Both the position numbers and the translations under genes were made by a program. From assembly GCA_003226295.1 (NCBI GenBank), contig CP029803.1:1172211-1236210 (forward strand): 64,000 nt of DNA, written 5' to 3'. Of this stretch, positions 28,026 through 38,001 are shown one piece after another. The notes under the pieces are model-generated. The model was given only the letters and a program-made list of their open reading frames with translations, was not told where the DNA came from and did not search any database. The DNA is from Candidatus Moanabacter tarae (GTDB lineage Bacteria; Verrucomicrobiota; Verrucomicrobiia; Opitutales; UBA2987). Position 1 is the first letter of the stretch; the number at the start of each line of letters is the position of its first letter.

Positions 28026-28892
28026 CTAGTTTCCTCCTGATTCCATTGGCGAATCTGAATCGTCATCTGTTGAATAGGAATCAGGAACTTCCTCAACGGT
28101 TGTGTCGCTCGATAAAGAAGCTGCAGGCGCCATTGGAGTCACTGGAAGCTGCTCCTCTTTTGCTTCTTCGCGCACCATCGGGGTTAGAGACCTACCCATA
28201 TTGGCTTCCTCACGTCTGGATAGACCATTCTGCATCGCATCCAAAAGGACCTCGACGATAATTCGTATTGACTTCACTGAATCGTCATTTCCTGGGATTG
28301 GATAGGTAATGAGCGAAGGATCGGAGTTCGTATCAACTAAAGCCACAACTGGAATACCCAGCCGATTGGCCTCCGCCACAGCTATCTGCTCCGTTTTGGA
28401 ATCGATTACAAGAACCGCAGCTGGAAGCTCCGGCATCTCTAAAAGTCCTTCAAAATTACGATGCATGCGGCTCATTTCACGACGAATAACAGCCGCTTCC
28501 TTCTTGGGCGTCTTCGCCAAACTGCCATCCGCTTCCATGGAAAGGTAGCCCTTATACTTTGCTATGCTTTTTTTAATCGTTGCGAAATTCGTCAGTGTCC
28601 CACCCATCCACCGATTCGAACTGAAAGGCATCTGGCATTGAGTAGCAGCTTCACGGATTATCTCCTGAGCCTGGCGTTTAGTCCCAAGAAGAAGAATTTG
28701 CTTCCCATCCGAAATCGACTCTTCAATGAAATCGCTTGCCTTTTGCAAGAGATCGTAAGTCTTCTCCAAATCAACAATGGAAATACCGTGGCGGTTATCA
28801 AAGACATACTCCCTAGCCTTGGGATTATATCTTCTCAACTGGTGTCCGAAATGAACCCCCGCATCCAAGAGATCTTTAATCGTTATATTCAT
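28026..28892 (-). CDS. rpsB: 30S ribosomal protein S2
   Basis: 288 residues. Classic S2 sequence: L-L-D-A-G-V-H-F-G-H-Q, N-R-W-M-G-G-T-L-T-N, and I-P-V-V-A-L-V-D-T-N-S-D-P. The ribosomal core ends near residue 230. The last ~55 residues are an extra Ser/Asp/Glu/Pro-rich tail, as seen in several phyla, probably disordered. It is followed by tsf. Upstream, 83 bp separate it from a doubtful small ORF. Confidence 0.96.
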   Translation of the reverse strand: MNITIKDLLDAGVHFGHQLRRYNPKAREYVFDNRHGISIVDLEKTYDLLQKASDFIEESISDGKQILLLGTKRQAQEIIREAATQCQMPFSSNRWMGGTLTNFATIKKSIAKYKGYLSMEADGSLAKTPKKEAAVIRREMSRMHRNFEGLLEMPELPAAVLVIDSKTEQIAVAEANRLGIPVVALVDTNSDPSLITYPIPGNDDSVKSIRIIVEVLLDAMQNGLSRREEANMGRSLTPMVREEAKEEQLPVTPMAPAASLSSDTTVEEVPDSYSTDDDSDSPMESGGN

Positions 28893-28975
28893 ATTAATCG
28901 TCGCCCCTCGAGGTGAGGAAACAGCCGTCTCTTCCGGAAAGCTTTGGCGATGTAAGGTTGAGATTGATACTTTGG

Positions 28976-29215
28976 TTAAGTGTCTGAAGAGTTACTCGAG
29001 CAAGAGCCATCTGGCATATTCACTGCAAGAATAAACTGCCGGATGTCGTCAATACCCCAGTGCCATTCGTAAAAGATCCCACTTCCTTCGAATACTATCG
29101 CTTTTATGCTTTCCAAAGAAGCCAGACCCATTTCCTCCCTCCGACCGAAGAATAGAACTACAAGCTGAAGGAATAAAAAGACTGCCAGGAATATCTTAGA
29201 GCAACCGGATTGCAA
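28976..29215 (-). CDS. possible small membrane protein, unrecognised
   Basis: A 79-codon ORF on the minus strand, starting with TTG, between the DUF4870 gene and rpsB. Residues 8-24 form one clear hydrophobic helix (I-F-L-A-V-F-L-F-L-Q-L-V-V-L-F-F), followed by a soluble stretch containing F-Y-E-W-H-W and a Ser/Asn-rich end. The ribosome site is poor. It may be a real second gene 23 bp behind the DUF4870 gene, or chance. The rest of this 346-bp gap holds the rpsB leader. Confidence 0.35.
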   Translation of the reverse strand: MQSGCSKIFLAVFLFLQLVVLFFGRREEMGLASLESIKAIVFEGSGIFYEWHWGIDDIRQFILAVNMPDGSCSSNSSDT

Positions 29216-29238
29216 GAAGATTCTATCCGCAAAAGATT

Positions 29239-29601
29239 CTAATCGTTTTTAAAGAAAGGAATAGCCAATGGGTAATGGTATTCCCTCCCCTCATTGGTTC
29301 GAATCGACGCGATTACGACAAAAATCACATTGGTAATGGCTAATGCAATGAACAAAGGAATTCCAACGACGATAAACATTAGAGGAATCGTCACCAACGC
29401 GTAGATCGTCATAGATAACTGAAAATTCAGAGCCTCTCTTCCAGATCGATCCACTAGTGGCATTTCCTCTCTCTTGATTAGCCAAATAACCAGTGGCCCG
29501 AAAACATTACCGAACGGGATACCGATAAAGGATACCAACGCCGAAAGATGAGTGAATAGCGCCCACAACTTTTCGTTCTTATTAACATCCATTTCAGTCA
29601 T
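29239..29601 (-). CDS. DUF4870/Tic20-like small membrane protein
   Basis: 120 residues with three hydrophobic segments and the DUF4870 pattern: an N-terminal W-A-L-F-T-H-L-S-A-L, then G-P-L-V-I-W-L-I-K-R-E, then G-R-E-A-L-N-F-Q-L-S, and a final A-x-x-G-R-x-Y-x-Y-P-L. The family is widespread and uncharacterised, distantly similar to Tic20. No operon partner is apparent except the doubtful ORF downstream. Confidence 0.8.
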   Translation of the reverse strand: MTEMDVNKNEKLWALFTHLSALVSFIGIPFGNVFGPLVIWLIKREEMPLVDRSGREALNFQLSMTIYALVTIPLMFIVVGIPLFIALAITNVIFVVIASIRTNEGREYHYPLAIPFFKND

Positions 29602-30068
29602 CTGAATTTCCTTCCTGCAAAAGTATACTTAAGAGGACCGTATGCAACTTGTAGTCGATGATGCAACCCCGATTCTTTTACATCTCTTAATAGTTATCGT
29701 CCTAACAGAGGAAACCAAAGAAAAAAACACAAAACCCAGCCGACTACTTTACATGAACATAATCAAAAAGATTACAAAAGAAATCCAGTTCAAGAGAATG
29801 GGACATGGGACCTCATCCATTGATTTTAAGTTCAGCCATCTATTATATAATGTTAGTCCTGGTCAGATGCTTTTGCCATAGCAGTAAGCAACCCAAATCA
29901 GCAAAAGTCTAAAGGCAAGGAATCGACTATCCGGTATGAACTACCATCCCAGCAAATAGACATCCTCTCAAAATCGGAATGAGCTCAATATATAATGGCA
30001 AAACAATTTTTCAGCTCTTATCTCGATTTTGGACACTTTTTTCCAAAAAGAACATGGATTTTCCCATT
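29602..30068. other. gap between the DUF4870 gene and the PdxA2-like gene
   Basis: 467 bp, AT-rich. A 79-codon plus-strand frame (29642-29881) exists but shows no ribosome site or family pattern. No terminator hairpin or RNA gene recognised. Confidence 0.4.
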
Positions 30069-31085
30069 TCACAGATCCACCCCTTTTCTGTTCATAACCA
30101 TAGAAGTAGCCAATTTTATTGCCTCATTCATACTTCTAGGATCTGCTGTCCCCTTTCCTGCCTTATCAAAACTCGTGCCATGTTCGACTGATGTTCTGAT
30201 AATGGGCAGACCCAGAGTAACATTCACTCCGCGCCAAATTCCAAGCATCTTTGCAGCCACATGGCCCTGGTCGTGGTACATAGCAACCACTCCGTCAAAA
30301 TGCCCTTGAAGAGCGCGGAAAAAAATCGTATCGCCCGGATAGGGGCCTGAAACTCGATAGTCTCGGCTTATCGCCTCTTCGATCGCCGGTTGGATATATT
30401 TTACCTCCTCATCACCAAACAACCCATTCTCTCCAGCATGAGGATTGAGTCCTGCTATGGCAATATGAGGATTGTCGATTCCTAATTCCTTAATTCCTTC
30501 CCTAGCTAACTCTATTACTTTGAGAATCCTTTCTGGCCGTACTCGATCAAGGGCCTTGCGCAGAGAAACATGGGTTGATACATGGCAAATTCGCAACTTG
30601 TCCACTACCAACATCATCGTTACATTAGGAATGCCACAGAGCTTGGCCAAAAGTTCAGTATGGCCGTCAAAGTGATGACCCGCTTTGTTCAGCGACTCCT
30701 TGTTTATAGCTGATGTTACCATCCCATCCGCTTCACCTTGTTGACACAGATTCGCTGCCTCCTTGATGTACTCATAAGCCGCTTGACCCGCCCCTATGTT
30801 TACTTCACCTCGAATCAGTCTCCCTAAATCGATATTCTGTAAATCGAATACTTCTATTGTGTCTTTCGCCCATTCAGCTTCTGAGATATTTAGAATCGAA
30901 CGTACTCTTCCCGGCATTCCCGTAATTTTCAACGCTGCCTTCATAATATCCGCATCGCCGATCACAATAGGCCGGCAACCGTTACGAATCCCTTCATCTG
31001 TCAAAGTTTTAGTGATGATCTCCGGTCCGGTCCCGGCAGCATCTCCCATAGTAACTAGTAATATAGGCCTGTAATGCTCCATCAA
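30069..31085 (-). CDS. PdxA2-type 4-phosphate dehydrogenase of acid-sugar catabolism
   Basis: 338 residues of the PdxA family. Present are M-G-D-A-A-G-T-G-P-E-I near the start and the three metal-binding histidine regions H-F-D-G-H-T-E, N-P-H-A-G-E-N-G and Y-H-D-Q-G-H. PdxA itself makes pyridoxal phosphate precursor. The PdxA2 subfamily oxidises D-threonate or D-erythronate 4-phosphate, giving dihydroxyacetone phosphate after decarboxylation. The DUF1537 kinase gene 99 bp upstream on the same strand argues for the PdxA2 role, which is inferred from context. Confidence 0.85.
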   Translation of the reverse strand: MMEHYRPILLVTMGDAAGTGPEIITKTLTDEGIRNGCRPIVIGDADIMKAALKITGMPGRVRSILNISEAEWAKDTIEVFDLQNIDLGRLIRGEVNIGAGQAAYEYIKEAANLCQQGEADGMVTSAINKESLNKAGHHFDGHTELLAKLCGIPNVTMMLVVDKLRICHVSTHVSLRKALDRVRPERILKVIELAREGIKELGIDNPHIAIAGLNPHAGENGLFGDEEVKYIQPAIEEAISRDYRVSGPYPGDTIFFRALQGHFDGVVAMYHDQGHVAAKMLGIWRGVNVTLGLPIIRTSVEHGTSFDKAGKGTADPRSMNEAIKLATSMVMNRKGVDL

Positions 31086-31184
31086 AGTTCGTTCTAATAT
31101 CGCCGATTGTATTCTTGTCCTAAATAAGGAAAATCTATCGCTATAACTGTTCTAATATTGCAACCCCATACCTTAATTGGAATC

Positions 31185-32354
31185 TTATTTATCAGTACGC
31201 CGCTTCCAGATTCCCTTCGGCCATTCATAGCTCCCTGGCTTAATGGTTACGGTAGGCGCTGATCTATCAAGAGGACGCATCGAGACCACTCCGAGTTCAA
31301 TTTCCTGAACAACCTCGAATTCCTTCCATCCCAGTTCCTCAAGGACAAATGATGCAGTAGCGCCTCCCTCCATCCAAAGATGGTCAATTGGCATATTCTC
31401 TAAAACGATCTTAGATAATCGCCCAAGGGTTAGCCCCAACCGAGCTGGAATTTCGGGTTTCAAAGAGATCGGCTGCCCAATGGTAACGATAGTTTCGGGG
31501 AAATTTGATAACGAATCAAGAACCCTCTCAGCCCAAGTACGCAGTTCCCCACATTCGTCTTCATGTACCTCCATCAGGGAGGCTGGCATAGGGATAACTG
31601 TTAGCCCACGTTCCTCTGCTTCGAGGATTCGATATCGACAAGAGGCTGACGTACTACCCGAAATCCATAAATTCTTATCGTCTCGTTTGAACTCCCATAA
31701 GCATGGATCCTCCTCCAGATTCAAATTTTTCAAAATAGCAACAAGAAATTCGGATCCTCCAACCGGAAAAATCGTCTCCTTAACTACTTCTGAAGCCCAC
31801 CGGTTCAAATCCTTTTTGTTCCTCACATCTCCCACGATAATACCTTCATTGGGAATGCTAGATTCCTGCCTACAGGAAGTAACTGACCAACTAGTAGGCC
31901 TTCCCAGCAACCCGATCACATCTGAACAACGAGCTGGATGTTCAGGATCGTGAGCGAAGTCCGTTTTATCTATCAAGCAATCGCCAACGTAGTAAATACC
32001 GTTTCTTATCTGACGACCTAGTGATGGATTTGCGGGCAGAAGCAAAGCGCGTTCGAACCCGAAAGAGTCCCCCAACGCTATGACCTCGTCATAAACATTT
32101 CCCCGAAGAACTGAGTCCACCTTCTTATAGATCCACTCCGGTTTCAACTCTTCCAGTTGATTCGCCACCCTGCTAAGCCTTTTACCAGCCTCAATGGGAC
32201 CAAGAGACCGAGAATCGGTATCAATCACGATGACATCGGCTGAACACTGTAATCCATCGACATCGCGTACAACACAGGTCTCAAGACCAAACCGTTGGCA
32301 AACCCCACCTACTTCCGCTGCTCCAGAAATATCGTCTGCTACTATTCCTATCAT
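31185..32354 (-). CDS. DUF1537 four-carbon acid sugar kinase (DtnK/DenK-like)
   Basis: 389 residues with the two-domain four-carbon acid sugar kinase pattern. N-terminal part: A-D-D-I-S-G-A-A-E, the D-T-D-S-R segment and Y-K-K-V-D-S-V-L-R-G-N. C-terminal nucleotide-binding part: M-E-G-G-A-T-A (usually G-G-D/E-T-A). The family phosphorylates D-threonate, D-erythronate or oxo-tetronates at C4. With the PdxA2-like gene downstream it forms the known kinase-dehydrogenase pair that feeds dihydroxyacetone phosphate into central metabolism. The exact substrate is not settled. Confidence 0.85.
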   Translation of the reverse strand: MIGIVADDISGAAEVGGVCQRFGLETCVVRDVDGLQCSADVIVIDTDSRSLGPIEAGKRLSRVANQLEELKPEWIYKKVDSVLRGNVYDEVIALGDSFGFERALLLPANPSLGRQIRNGIYYVGDCLIDKTDFAHDPEHPARCSDVIGLLGRPTSWSVTSCRQESSIPNEGIIVGDVRNKKDLNRWASEVVKETIFPVGGSEFLVAILKNLNLEEDPCLWEFKRDDKNLWISGSTSASCRYRILEAEERGLTVIPMPASLMEVHEDECGELRTWAERVLDSLSNFPETIVTIGQPISLKPEIPARLGLTLGRLSKIVLENMPIDHLWMEGGATASFVLEELGWKEFEVVQEIELGVVSMRPLDRSAPTVTIKPGSYEWPKGIWKRRTDK

Positions 32355-32545
32355 AGCAAATCTAGAAACAAATCAGCACTAGAACTTCGTGAATCAGAAG
32401 TTCACCTCCCAGTGGGCAAGCCAGAAACAGAAAGACTTTGGCACATTAGCGGAGGAATCCTTACTAATGTAACAATATTCATGATCTAATCGGATCCCGA
32501 TACAGGTTGCTTTAAACTTTATCAGTCTGCATCTGAACCTGCTTT

Positions 32546-33661
32546 TCAACCGTCGACACTTCCATCAAGTGCACTAACCCGATATTCTTTTAGAACTTCC
32601 ATATTAAGTTCCAGACCCAACCCAGGTTCATCTGTCAAAATAAGATTTCCGTCCCTAATCATCTCGTTAGGAATTGTAAGTTTCTGTCTCCAAGACACCT
32701 CTCCCCAGGCAAATTCCATCATCATGAATTGGGGAAAAGAAGAAACCGCTTGTGACGAAGCTACCAAGGAGAATGGTCCACGTGGCCCGTGAGGAGAAAC
32801 AAAAGTTCCGTAATTGGAAGCAGCTTTGGCTATCTCTCTCAGAACATGGACTCCCCCAATATAGCAGATATCAGGCATGATCACATCCAAACATTGGCAT
32901 TCAAGAAGCTTAATGAATTCAGAAGCCCTTCTAAATCCTTCACCGCCGGCTAGGCGAATTCCGCATTCCTTTCGATAACGGGCAACTGCATCAAGGTCTG
33001 TCTCAACAAAAGGTTGCTCTATCCAGAAAAGATCAAGGTGGCGAAGTGCCTCCGCTAATTCTAAAGCACCCTTCATGGTAAAGTGGGAATGAACGTCGAC
33101 CATAAGCCGAATCGTTGGTCCTATTGATTCGCGTACTGCTTCGACACATGCTATTCCCTCTTTCGCATTCTCCGCATTATCGATTTCGTAAGGAAACCCA
33201 TCAAATGGTGCCAACTTTACAGCATCGAATCCATCCGCCACGGCTGCTACTGCGTTTCGAGAAAAACCTTCAGGAGAACGATCTACTGTCGCTCGGTTGA
33301 TATTGGCGTAAAGGGCGACAGGATCTCCCCCCGAAGGGAAGAATTGTCGCCACATCGGCGCATCCGCTAACTTTCCATCTATGTCCCAAAGCGCCTGCTC
33401 TATAGCACTGAAAGAAGAAAGAGAGGAGGCATCAAGATTCATATCGACCATTCGGCGGACCAGCGGCTCTATTTCACGCGGATCATATCCATGCAATTCT
33501 TTCGCTAACTGGTGTAAGGACTCTACGCGATCGGCATAATTGACTCCCGCATTAATTTCTCCAAAGCCTCTAACACCTTCATCGGTTTCAACAATTACGA
33601 AGAGCCAATCACCTCTATGGTTAACCGTTACTGCTTCCCATCGTATTTCTGTTATCTCCAT
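32546..33661 (-). CDS. mandelate racemase/enolase-superfamily enzyme, probable acid-sugar dehydratase
   Basis: 371 residues, enolase-superfamily fold. Capping domain, then a barrel with a lysine in A-V-K-L-A-P, metal ligands in V-D-V-H-S-H, W-I-E-Q-P-F and G-G-E-G-F, and a catalytic histidine in S-P-H-G-P-R-G-P-F. Such enzymes commonly dehydrate aldonic or acid sugars. Its place upstream of the DUF1537-PdxA2 pair, on the same strand with a 191-bp gap, suggests it supplies or works beside a C4 acid-sugar route. The substrate is not assigned. Confidence 0.82.
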   Translation of the reverse strand: MEITEIRWEAVTVNHRGDWLFVIVETDEGVRGFGEINAGVNYADRVESLHQLAKELHGYDPREIEPLVRRMVDMNLDASSLSSFSAIEQALWDIDGKLADAPMWRQFFPSGGDPVALYANINRATVDRSPEGFSRNAVAAVADGFDAVKLAPFDGFPYEIDNAENAKEGIACVEAVRESIGPTIRLMVDVHSHFTMKGALELAEALRHLDLFWIEQPFVETDLDAVARYRKECGIRLAGGEGFRRASEFIKLLECQCLDVIMPDICYIGGVHVLREIAKAASNYGTFVSPHGPRGPFSLVASSQAVSSFPQFMMMEFAWGEVSWRQKLTIPNEMIRDGNLILTDEPGLGLELNMEVLKEYRVSALDGSVDG

Positions 33662-33779
33662 TTTGCGTTCTTAAGTCCGACTAATCAAAATTGAATAGGG
33701 GACAACCAACTGTTGTCTGATATTATAAGATTAGAATCTATAACCTCCAAAAGAACCGGATTACAAGCCTAGGCCTTTT

Positions 33780-34247
33780 CTATTCTGAAAAATTTCCTAA
33801 TTCTGGTTGTTCTATTTTTATGTAATCCTTAAAGCGCATGTTAGCTGACACTGCATTGTCACCGATATTGAAATTGATTGTCGCGTTGGACCCGAGCTTC
33901 TCATCACAGTAAGTTGATAACCCAAAAAGACTGCCAAAAGGCGGAATAGATCCAGGATTTAACCCTGTCAAACCCAACAATTCTTTTCGATCAGCAAACC
34001 GTAGTTTCCGCCATCCATACACCTTTCGAACCCGCTTACTGTCCAACTTGCAGTCAGCTGGAAGAACGAACATTACAAATTGTTTTTCACATTTGCAAAT
34101 CAACGCTTTGGCCCCACTGCACAAAGCAACACCCCGAACAGCAGCCGCCTCCTCACTCGTATAAACGGGCTCATGCCGTAACAGCCTGAATACAACTCCT
34201 CTCGATTCAAACAACGTCTTCAAACGCCCTAATACAGAATTCACCAT
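33780..34247 (-). CDS. YbaK/EbsC-type aminoacyl-tRNA deacylase domain protein
   Basis: 155 residues, a single YbaK/ProX-like domain. Visible are the H-E-P-V-Y-T-S-E-E-A-A opening, G-A-K-A-L-I-C-K with the conserved lysine, the central G-S-I-P-P-F-G motif and the closing F-N-I-G-D-N-A-V-S-A. Proteins of this family hydrolyse misacylated tRNAs in trans. Which tRNA is edited cannot be told. It is a single gene, divergent from the amidohydrolase-malate synthase pair. Confidence 0.85.
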   Translation of the reverse strand: MVNSVLGRLKTLFESRGVVFRLLRHEPVYTSEEAAAVRGVALCSGAKALICKCEKQFVMFVLPADCKLDSKRVRKVYGWRKLRFADRKELLGLTGLNPGSIPPFGSLFGLSTYCDEKLGSNATINFNIGDNAVSANMRFKDYIKIEQPELGNFSE

Positions 34248-34454
34248 AACCCTTTCTTTCTCCCGTTTCTTGAAATTTCTCCATGGCTTTATTAATAAAA
34301 TGATGGTTCATCTTATATTTAGTTGAATTCTAAAGAACAAATACAACCTAAGCCTTCTAGGGATTTGGAGTCCACGAAAGAATGAGACTCAAGAGTTCCC
34401 TTATCTCCATACTGGACACGAAGGCTAATATCTAAAATTCTATCTGCACTATTT

Positions 34455-35753
34455 ATGAGTACCCAACTTCAAGAATTTGTCTCCCAAATCAAAATCTGTG
34501 ATACCCATGAGCATATGTGGAAACAGGAAAGCTGGGAAGCTGATAAGCCGGACATTCTTTCGGAAATTTTCGACAACTATGTGCTTGCAGACTTCGTTAC
34601 CGCTGGTCTTCCGGAAAGCGATAAAGAACGCTTGAGGAATTCTTCCAATCCTGATATCTCAGCTCGCTTCCAGTCTGTGGAGACAGCCTGGAAAGCGATT
34701 CAGTTCACAGGTTACGGTCAAGCCTGTAGTCTCATCGCAAAGAAATTCTTTGGTATAGAAGAGATTACCTGCCACAGCCTTGTCCAGGCCCAAGACTCCC
34801 TCCCGATACAATGGGAAGCTAAGGATCGATTGGCTATTCTGAGAGATGAAGGAGGCTTCCATCACATCCAAACAGACGATTCATCTTGGGAATGCATAAG
34901 AGATGAATCCGGACCGGATTTTTTCCTCTATGATCTGTCATGGGCCACCTTTTGTTCGGGCACTTTTGATCTGGTTTCGCTCCGCGAGTATTCCGGGATA
35001 GAGGTAAGAAATCTCAATTCCCTTAAAATTGCTATGGAGAAGCTATTTTCCCTCTATGGTCCGCTCGCCATTGCGGTCAAATCGCAACATGCCTATAATC
35101 GAACTCTAGTCTGGAAGGAACGGTCCGAAGAAGAAGTTTCACCCCTTCTACAAAAGCGGATAAAAGGAAAGGAACTTACCACTGAAGAAAAGAATTGTAT
35201 CGGGGATTGGTGTTGGGCCCGAGGTGTTGAACATGCCATTGAACATAACCTTCCCTTTAAAATCCATACTGGGTACTACGCTGGATACAATCGGATGCCG
35301 ATCAACTTCATAAGGGCAGGAAATCTCTGTCCCCTTCTTGCCAAATATCCAAAAGCCAGATTCGTACTTATGCATATATCTTACCCCTATCAGGAAGAAC
35401 TGATAGCGTTGGCCAAGCATTACCGAAATGTTTGGGTGGACATGTGCTGGGCTTGGTCTATTAATCCCCATGCCTGCACAGATTTCCTACGGCGCTATCT
35501 TCATGCGGCACCAATAAATAAGCTATTCGCTTTCGGTGGCGATACCTATCGACCTCGGGCCGCGGTTGCCTATTCTATACAAGCACGTAATCGTGTTGTC
35601 CAGGCCTTGAAAAAGGAAATCGATAATGGTGAAATCACGGAAAAACAATCCATTGAAATTGCTCAAAACATTCTACAAAATAACCAACTGGAATGTTTTG
35701 ACTACAATGGTCGAATTCAAGCGTTGGAATCAGAGAAATGCAAAATAGAATAA
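34455..35753 (+). CDS. amidohydrolase-family protein coupled to malate synthase
   Basis: 432 residues. TIM-barrel amidohydrolase features: D-T-H-E-H (first metal pair), a lysine/histidine region K-I-H-T-G-Y-Y-A-G, a histidine in V-L-M-H-I-S-Y-P, and a late aspartate in F-G-G-D-T-Y. The H-E-H form and length recall the uronate isomerase side of the superfamily, but residues specific to that enzyme are not evident, so the substrate is open. The stop lies inside malate synthase (16-nt overlap), so the two are translated together. Confidence 0.78.
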   Translation: MSTQLQEFVSQIKICDTHEHMWKQESWEADKPDILSEIFDNYVLADFVTAGLPESDKERLRNSSNPDISARFQSVETAWKAIQFTGYGQACSLIAKKFFGIEEITCHSLVQAQDSLPIQWEAKDRLAILRDEGGFHHIQTDDSSWECIRDESGPDFFLYDLSWATFCSGTFDLVSLREYSGIEVRNLNSLKIAMEKLFSLYGPLAIAVKSQHAYNRTLVWKERSEEEVSPLLQKRIKGKELTTEEKNCIGDWCWARGVEHAIEHNLPFKIHTGYYAGYNRMPINFIRAGNLCPLLAKYPKARFVLMHISYPYQEELIALAKHYRNVWVDMCWAWSINPHACTDFLRRYLHAAPINKLFAFGGDTYRPRAAVAYSIQARNRVVQALKKEIDNGEITEKQSIEIAQNILQNNQLECFDYNGRIQALESEKCKIE

Positions 35754-37927
35754 GCGTACACGGACTCGAGATCGACAAGGGACTTTACGATCTTGTCGGC
35801 AATAAAATTGCCCCGGGAACAGGGGTTGATCCAGCTCACTTTTGGACTACCTTTTCAGAAATCGTTACTGACTTGGGACCAAAAAACCGGAAGTTGCTAA
35901 CAAAACGTGACTCCCTCCAGAAAAAAATCGATTCATGGCATTCGGAACAAAAAGGGAAGCGAATTAATTCTCAGGAATACAAATCCTTTCTCAATGATAT
36001 CGGTTATCTGCTTCCAGACGGAAAGACATTTACAGTAAATTCTACGGGTGTTGACCCAGAGATTGCAGAGATTGCTGGCCCTCAATTGGTTGTCCCAGTA
36101 GACAATGCTCGGTATGCATTGAATGCGGCCAACGCACGTTGGGGTAGCCTCTTTGACGCACTATATGGAACTAACGTTATCTCGGAAAACAATGGTGCCG
36201 GGATCAGTGAATCCTACAACCATTTACGCGGACAAAAGGTAATAAAGCTGGCCGAAGCCTTTCTCGATGAGTTTTTTACGCTAAAAGACGGAAGTTATTC
36301 AGATGTCACTCAATTTTCACTGAACTACGAAAACTCGGGTCTTTACCTCATTTGCGAACTAAGTAACGGAAGAAGAACTGTATTAAATGAGAGGGAAAAA
36401 TTCTGCGGATATCACAGTGACGGCAATGACATAACTCGAATTCTTCTGAAAAACAATGGTCTCCATGTTGAAATTCAAATCGATAGAAATCACCCTGTTG
36501 GCAGTAAGCATCGGGCAGGCGTGTTCGATATTCTAATCGAATCTGCAATTACTACAATCCAGGATTGCGAGGATTCAGTTTCCACTGTAGACGCCGAAGA
36601 CAAGGTACGCATTTACAGTAACTGGAATGGAATCATGAGGGGAAATCTCACCGTAACCTTCGAGAAGAATGGAAAAAATGTGACACGTCACTTAAACCCC
36701 GATCGGGTTTATACAACACCTCAGGGAGAAACTCTAACGCTCTCCGGCAGGAGCCTACTCCTGATAAGAAATGTCGGTCTTCATATTTACACCGACACCG
36801 TTCAGAAAAATGGCAGCAATATCCCAGAAGGGTTTCTCGATGCCATGGTAACCTCGCTAGCTGCAATCCATGACCTGAAGGGCAGTGGTAGATTTAGGAA
36901 CAGCAAGACCGGGAATATTTATATTGTGAAACCGAAACTTCATGGTCCAGAAGAAGCCGCTTTCACAATCGAGTTATTCGATCGCGTCGAAGATGCCCTT
37001 GGACTAGACACCCATACCTTGAGAATTGGGATCATGGACGAAGAACGCCGGACAACCGTCAATCTTAAGGAGACAATCCGAACTGCCCAAAATCGGGTTT
37101 TTTTCATCAATACTGGTTTTCTGGACCGAACTGGGGACGAGATTCATACCAGTATGGAAGCCGGAGCTGTGATTCCGAAAGTTGAGATAAAATCGCAACC
37201 ATGGATGCTCGCCTACGAAGACTGGAATATCGACATAGGCAATGAAGTAGGTTTGCCAGGACGCGCACAGATGGGAAAGGGAATGTGGACTATGCCGGAT
37301 GAAATGAAGGCAATGATGGAGACAAAGATAAGTCATCCTGAGTCTGGCGCGAGTACCGCTTGGGTACCTTCCCCGACTGCAGCGACCCTTCATGCCCTCC
37401 ATTACCATAAAGTCAATGTAGCCAATCGCCAAACCGAACTCTTGAATAGGGAAAGAGCCAGCCTTCAAGATATCCTTACCCCACCACTTCTCGATCGGGA
37501 ACTATCATCCGAAGAAATAAAGAGAGAACTAGAAAACAATGCGCAAGGGATTCTCGGATATGTGGTTCGATGGATTGATCAGGGCGTAGGTTGCTCCAAG
37601 GTGCCGGATATCTCCGATGTCGGTCTTATGGAAGATCGGGCGACTCTCCGTATCTCAAGCCAACACATCGCGAATTGGCTACATCACGGCATTACAAACA
37701 GACAACAAGTAAGGGAAATATTTGAACGTATGGCCGCAGTAGTGGACCGGCAGAATGATCTAGATCCAAATTACAGAAATATGGCTCCTGATTTCGACGA
37801 TAGCATCGCCTTTCAAGCAGCACTCGATCTCGTGTTCAAGGGGAGAAATGAGGCGAATGGATATACGGAACCCATCCTTTATTCCCGCCGAAGACAGATT
37901 AAAGAACAAGCAACCGTTGAATCGTGA
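35738..37927 (+). CDS. glcB: malate synthase G
   Basis: 729 residues, the length of the monomeric G isoform. It joins glyoxylate and acetyl-CoA to malate. Diagnostic segments are [24 protein letters not shown] in the N-terminal part, I-Q-D-C-E-D-S-V near the middle, G-I-M-D-E-E-R-R-T and [17 protein letters not shown] in the C-terminal half. No isocitrate lyase is nearby, so it probably serves glycolate/glyoxylate use rather than the glyoxylate bypass. It overlaps the amidohydrolase gene by 16 nt. Confidence 0.96.
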   Translation: MQNRISVHGLEIDKGLYDLVGNKIAPGTGVDPAHFWTTFSEIVTDLGPKNRKLLTKRDSLQKKIDSWHSEQKGKRINSQEYKSFLNDIGYLLPDGKTFTVNSTGVDPEIAEIAGPQLVVPVDNARYALNAANARWGSLFDALYGTNVISENNGAGISESYNHLRGQKVIKLAEAFLDEFFTLKDGSYSDVTQFSLNYENSGLYLICELSNGRRTVLNEREKFCGYHSDGNDITRILLKNNGLHVEIQIDRNHPVGSKHRAGVFDILIESAITTIQDCEDSVSTVDAEDKVRIYSNWNGIMRGNLTVTFEKNGKNVTRHLNPDRVYTTPQGETLTLSGRSLLLIRNVGLHIYTDTVQKNGSNIPEGFLDAMVTSLAAIHDLKGSGRFRNSKTGNIYIVKPKLHGPEEAAFTIELFDRVEDALGLDTHTLRIGIMDEERRTTVNLKETIRTAQNRVFFINTGFLDRTGDEIHTSMEAGAVIPKVEIKSQPWMLAYEDWNIDIGNEVGLPGRAQMGKGMWTMPDEMKAMMETKISHPESGASTAWVPSPTAATLHALHYHKVNVANRQTELLNRERASLQDILTPPLLDRELSSEEIKRELENNAQGILGYVVRWIDQGVGCSKVPDISDVGLMEDRATLRISSQHIANWLHHGITNRQQVREIFERMAAVVDRQNDLDPNYRNMAPDFDDSIAFQAALDLVFKGRNEANGYTEPILYSRRRQIKEQATVES

Positions 37928-38001
37928 AAATCAAGTCGTCAATAAATCTTAAAGGATTTTCTGGTTAGACATTAATTCCTCGACCGCTAGAAAGTTACAC
38001 C

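Noticed and set aside
28461-28916. 151-codon plus-strand ORF
   Set aside because: Entirely antisense to rpsB, which is certain.
29642-29881. 79-codon plus-strand ORF in the gap after the DUF4870 gene
   Set aside because: No recognisable sequence pattern or ribosome site; AT-rich region where chance frames are expected.
37004-37468. 154-codon minus-strand ORF
   Set aside because: Antisense to malate synthase G; a frame shadow.
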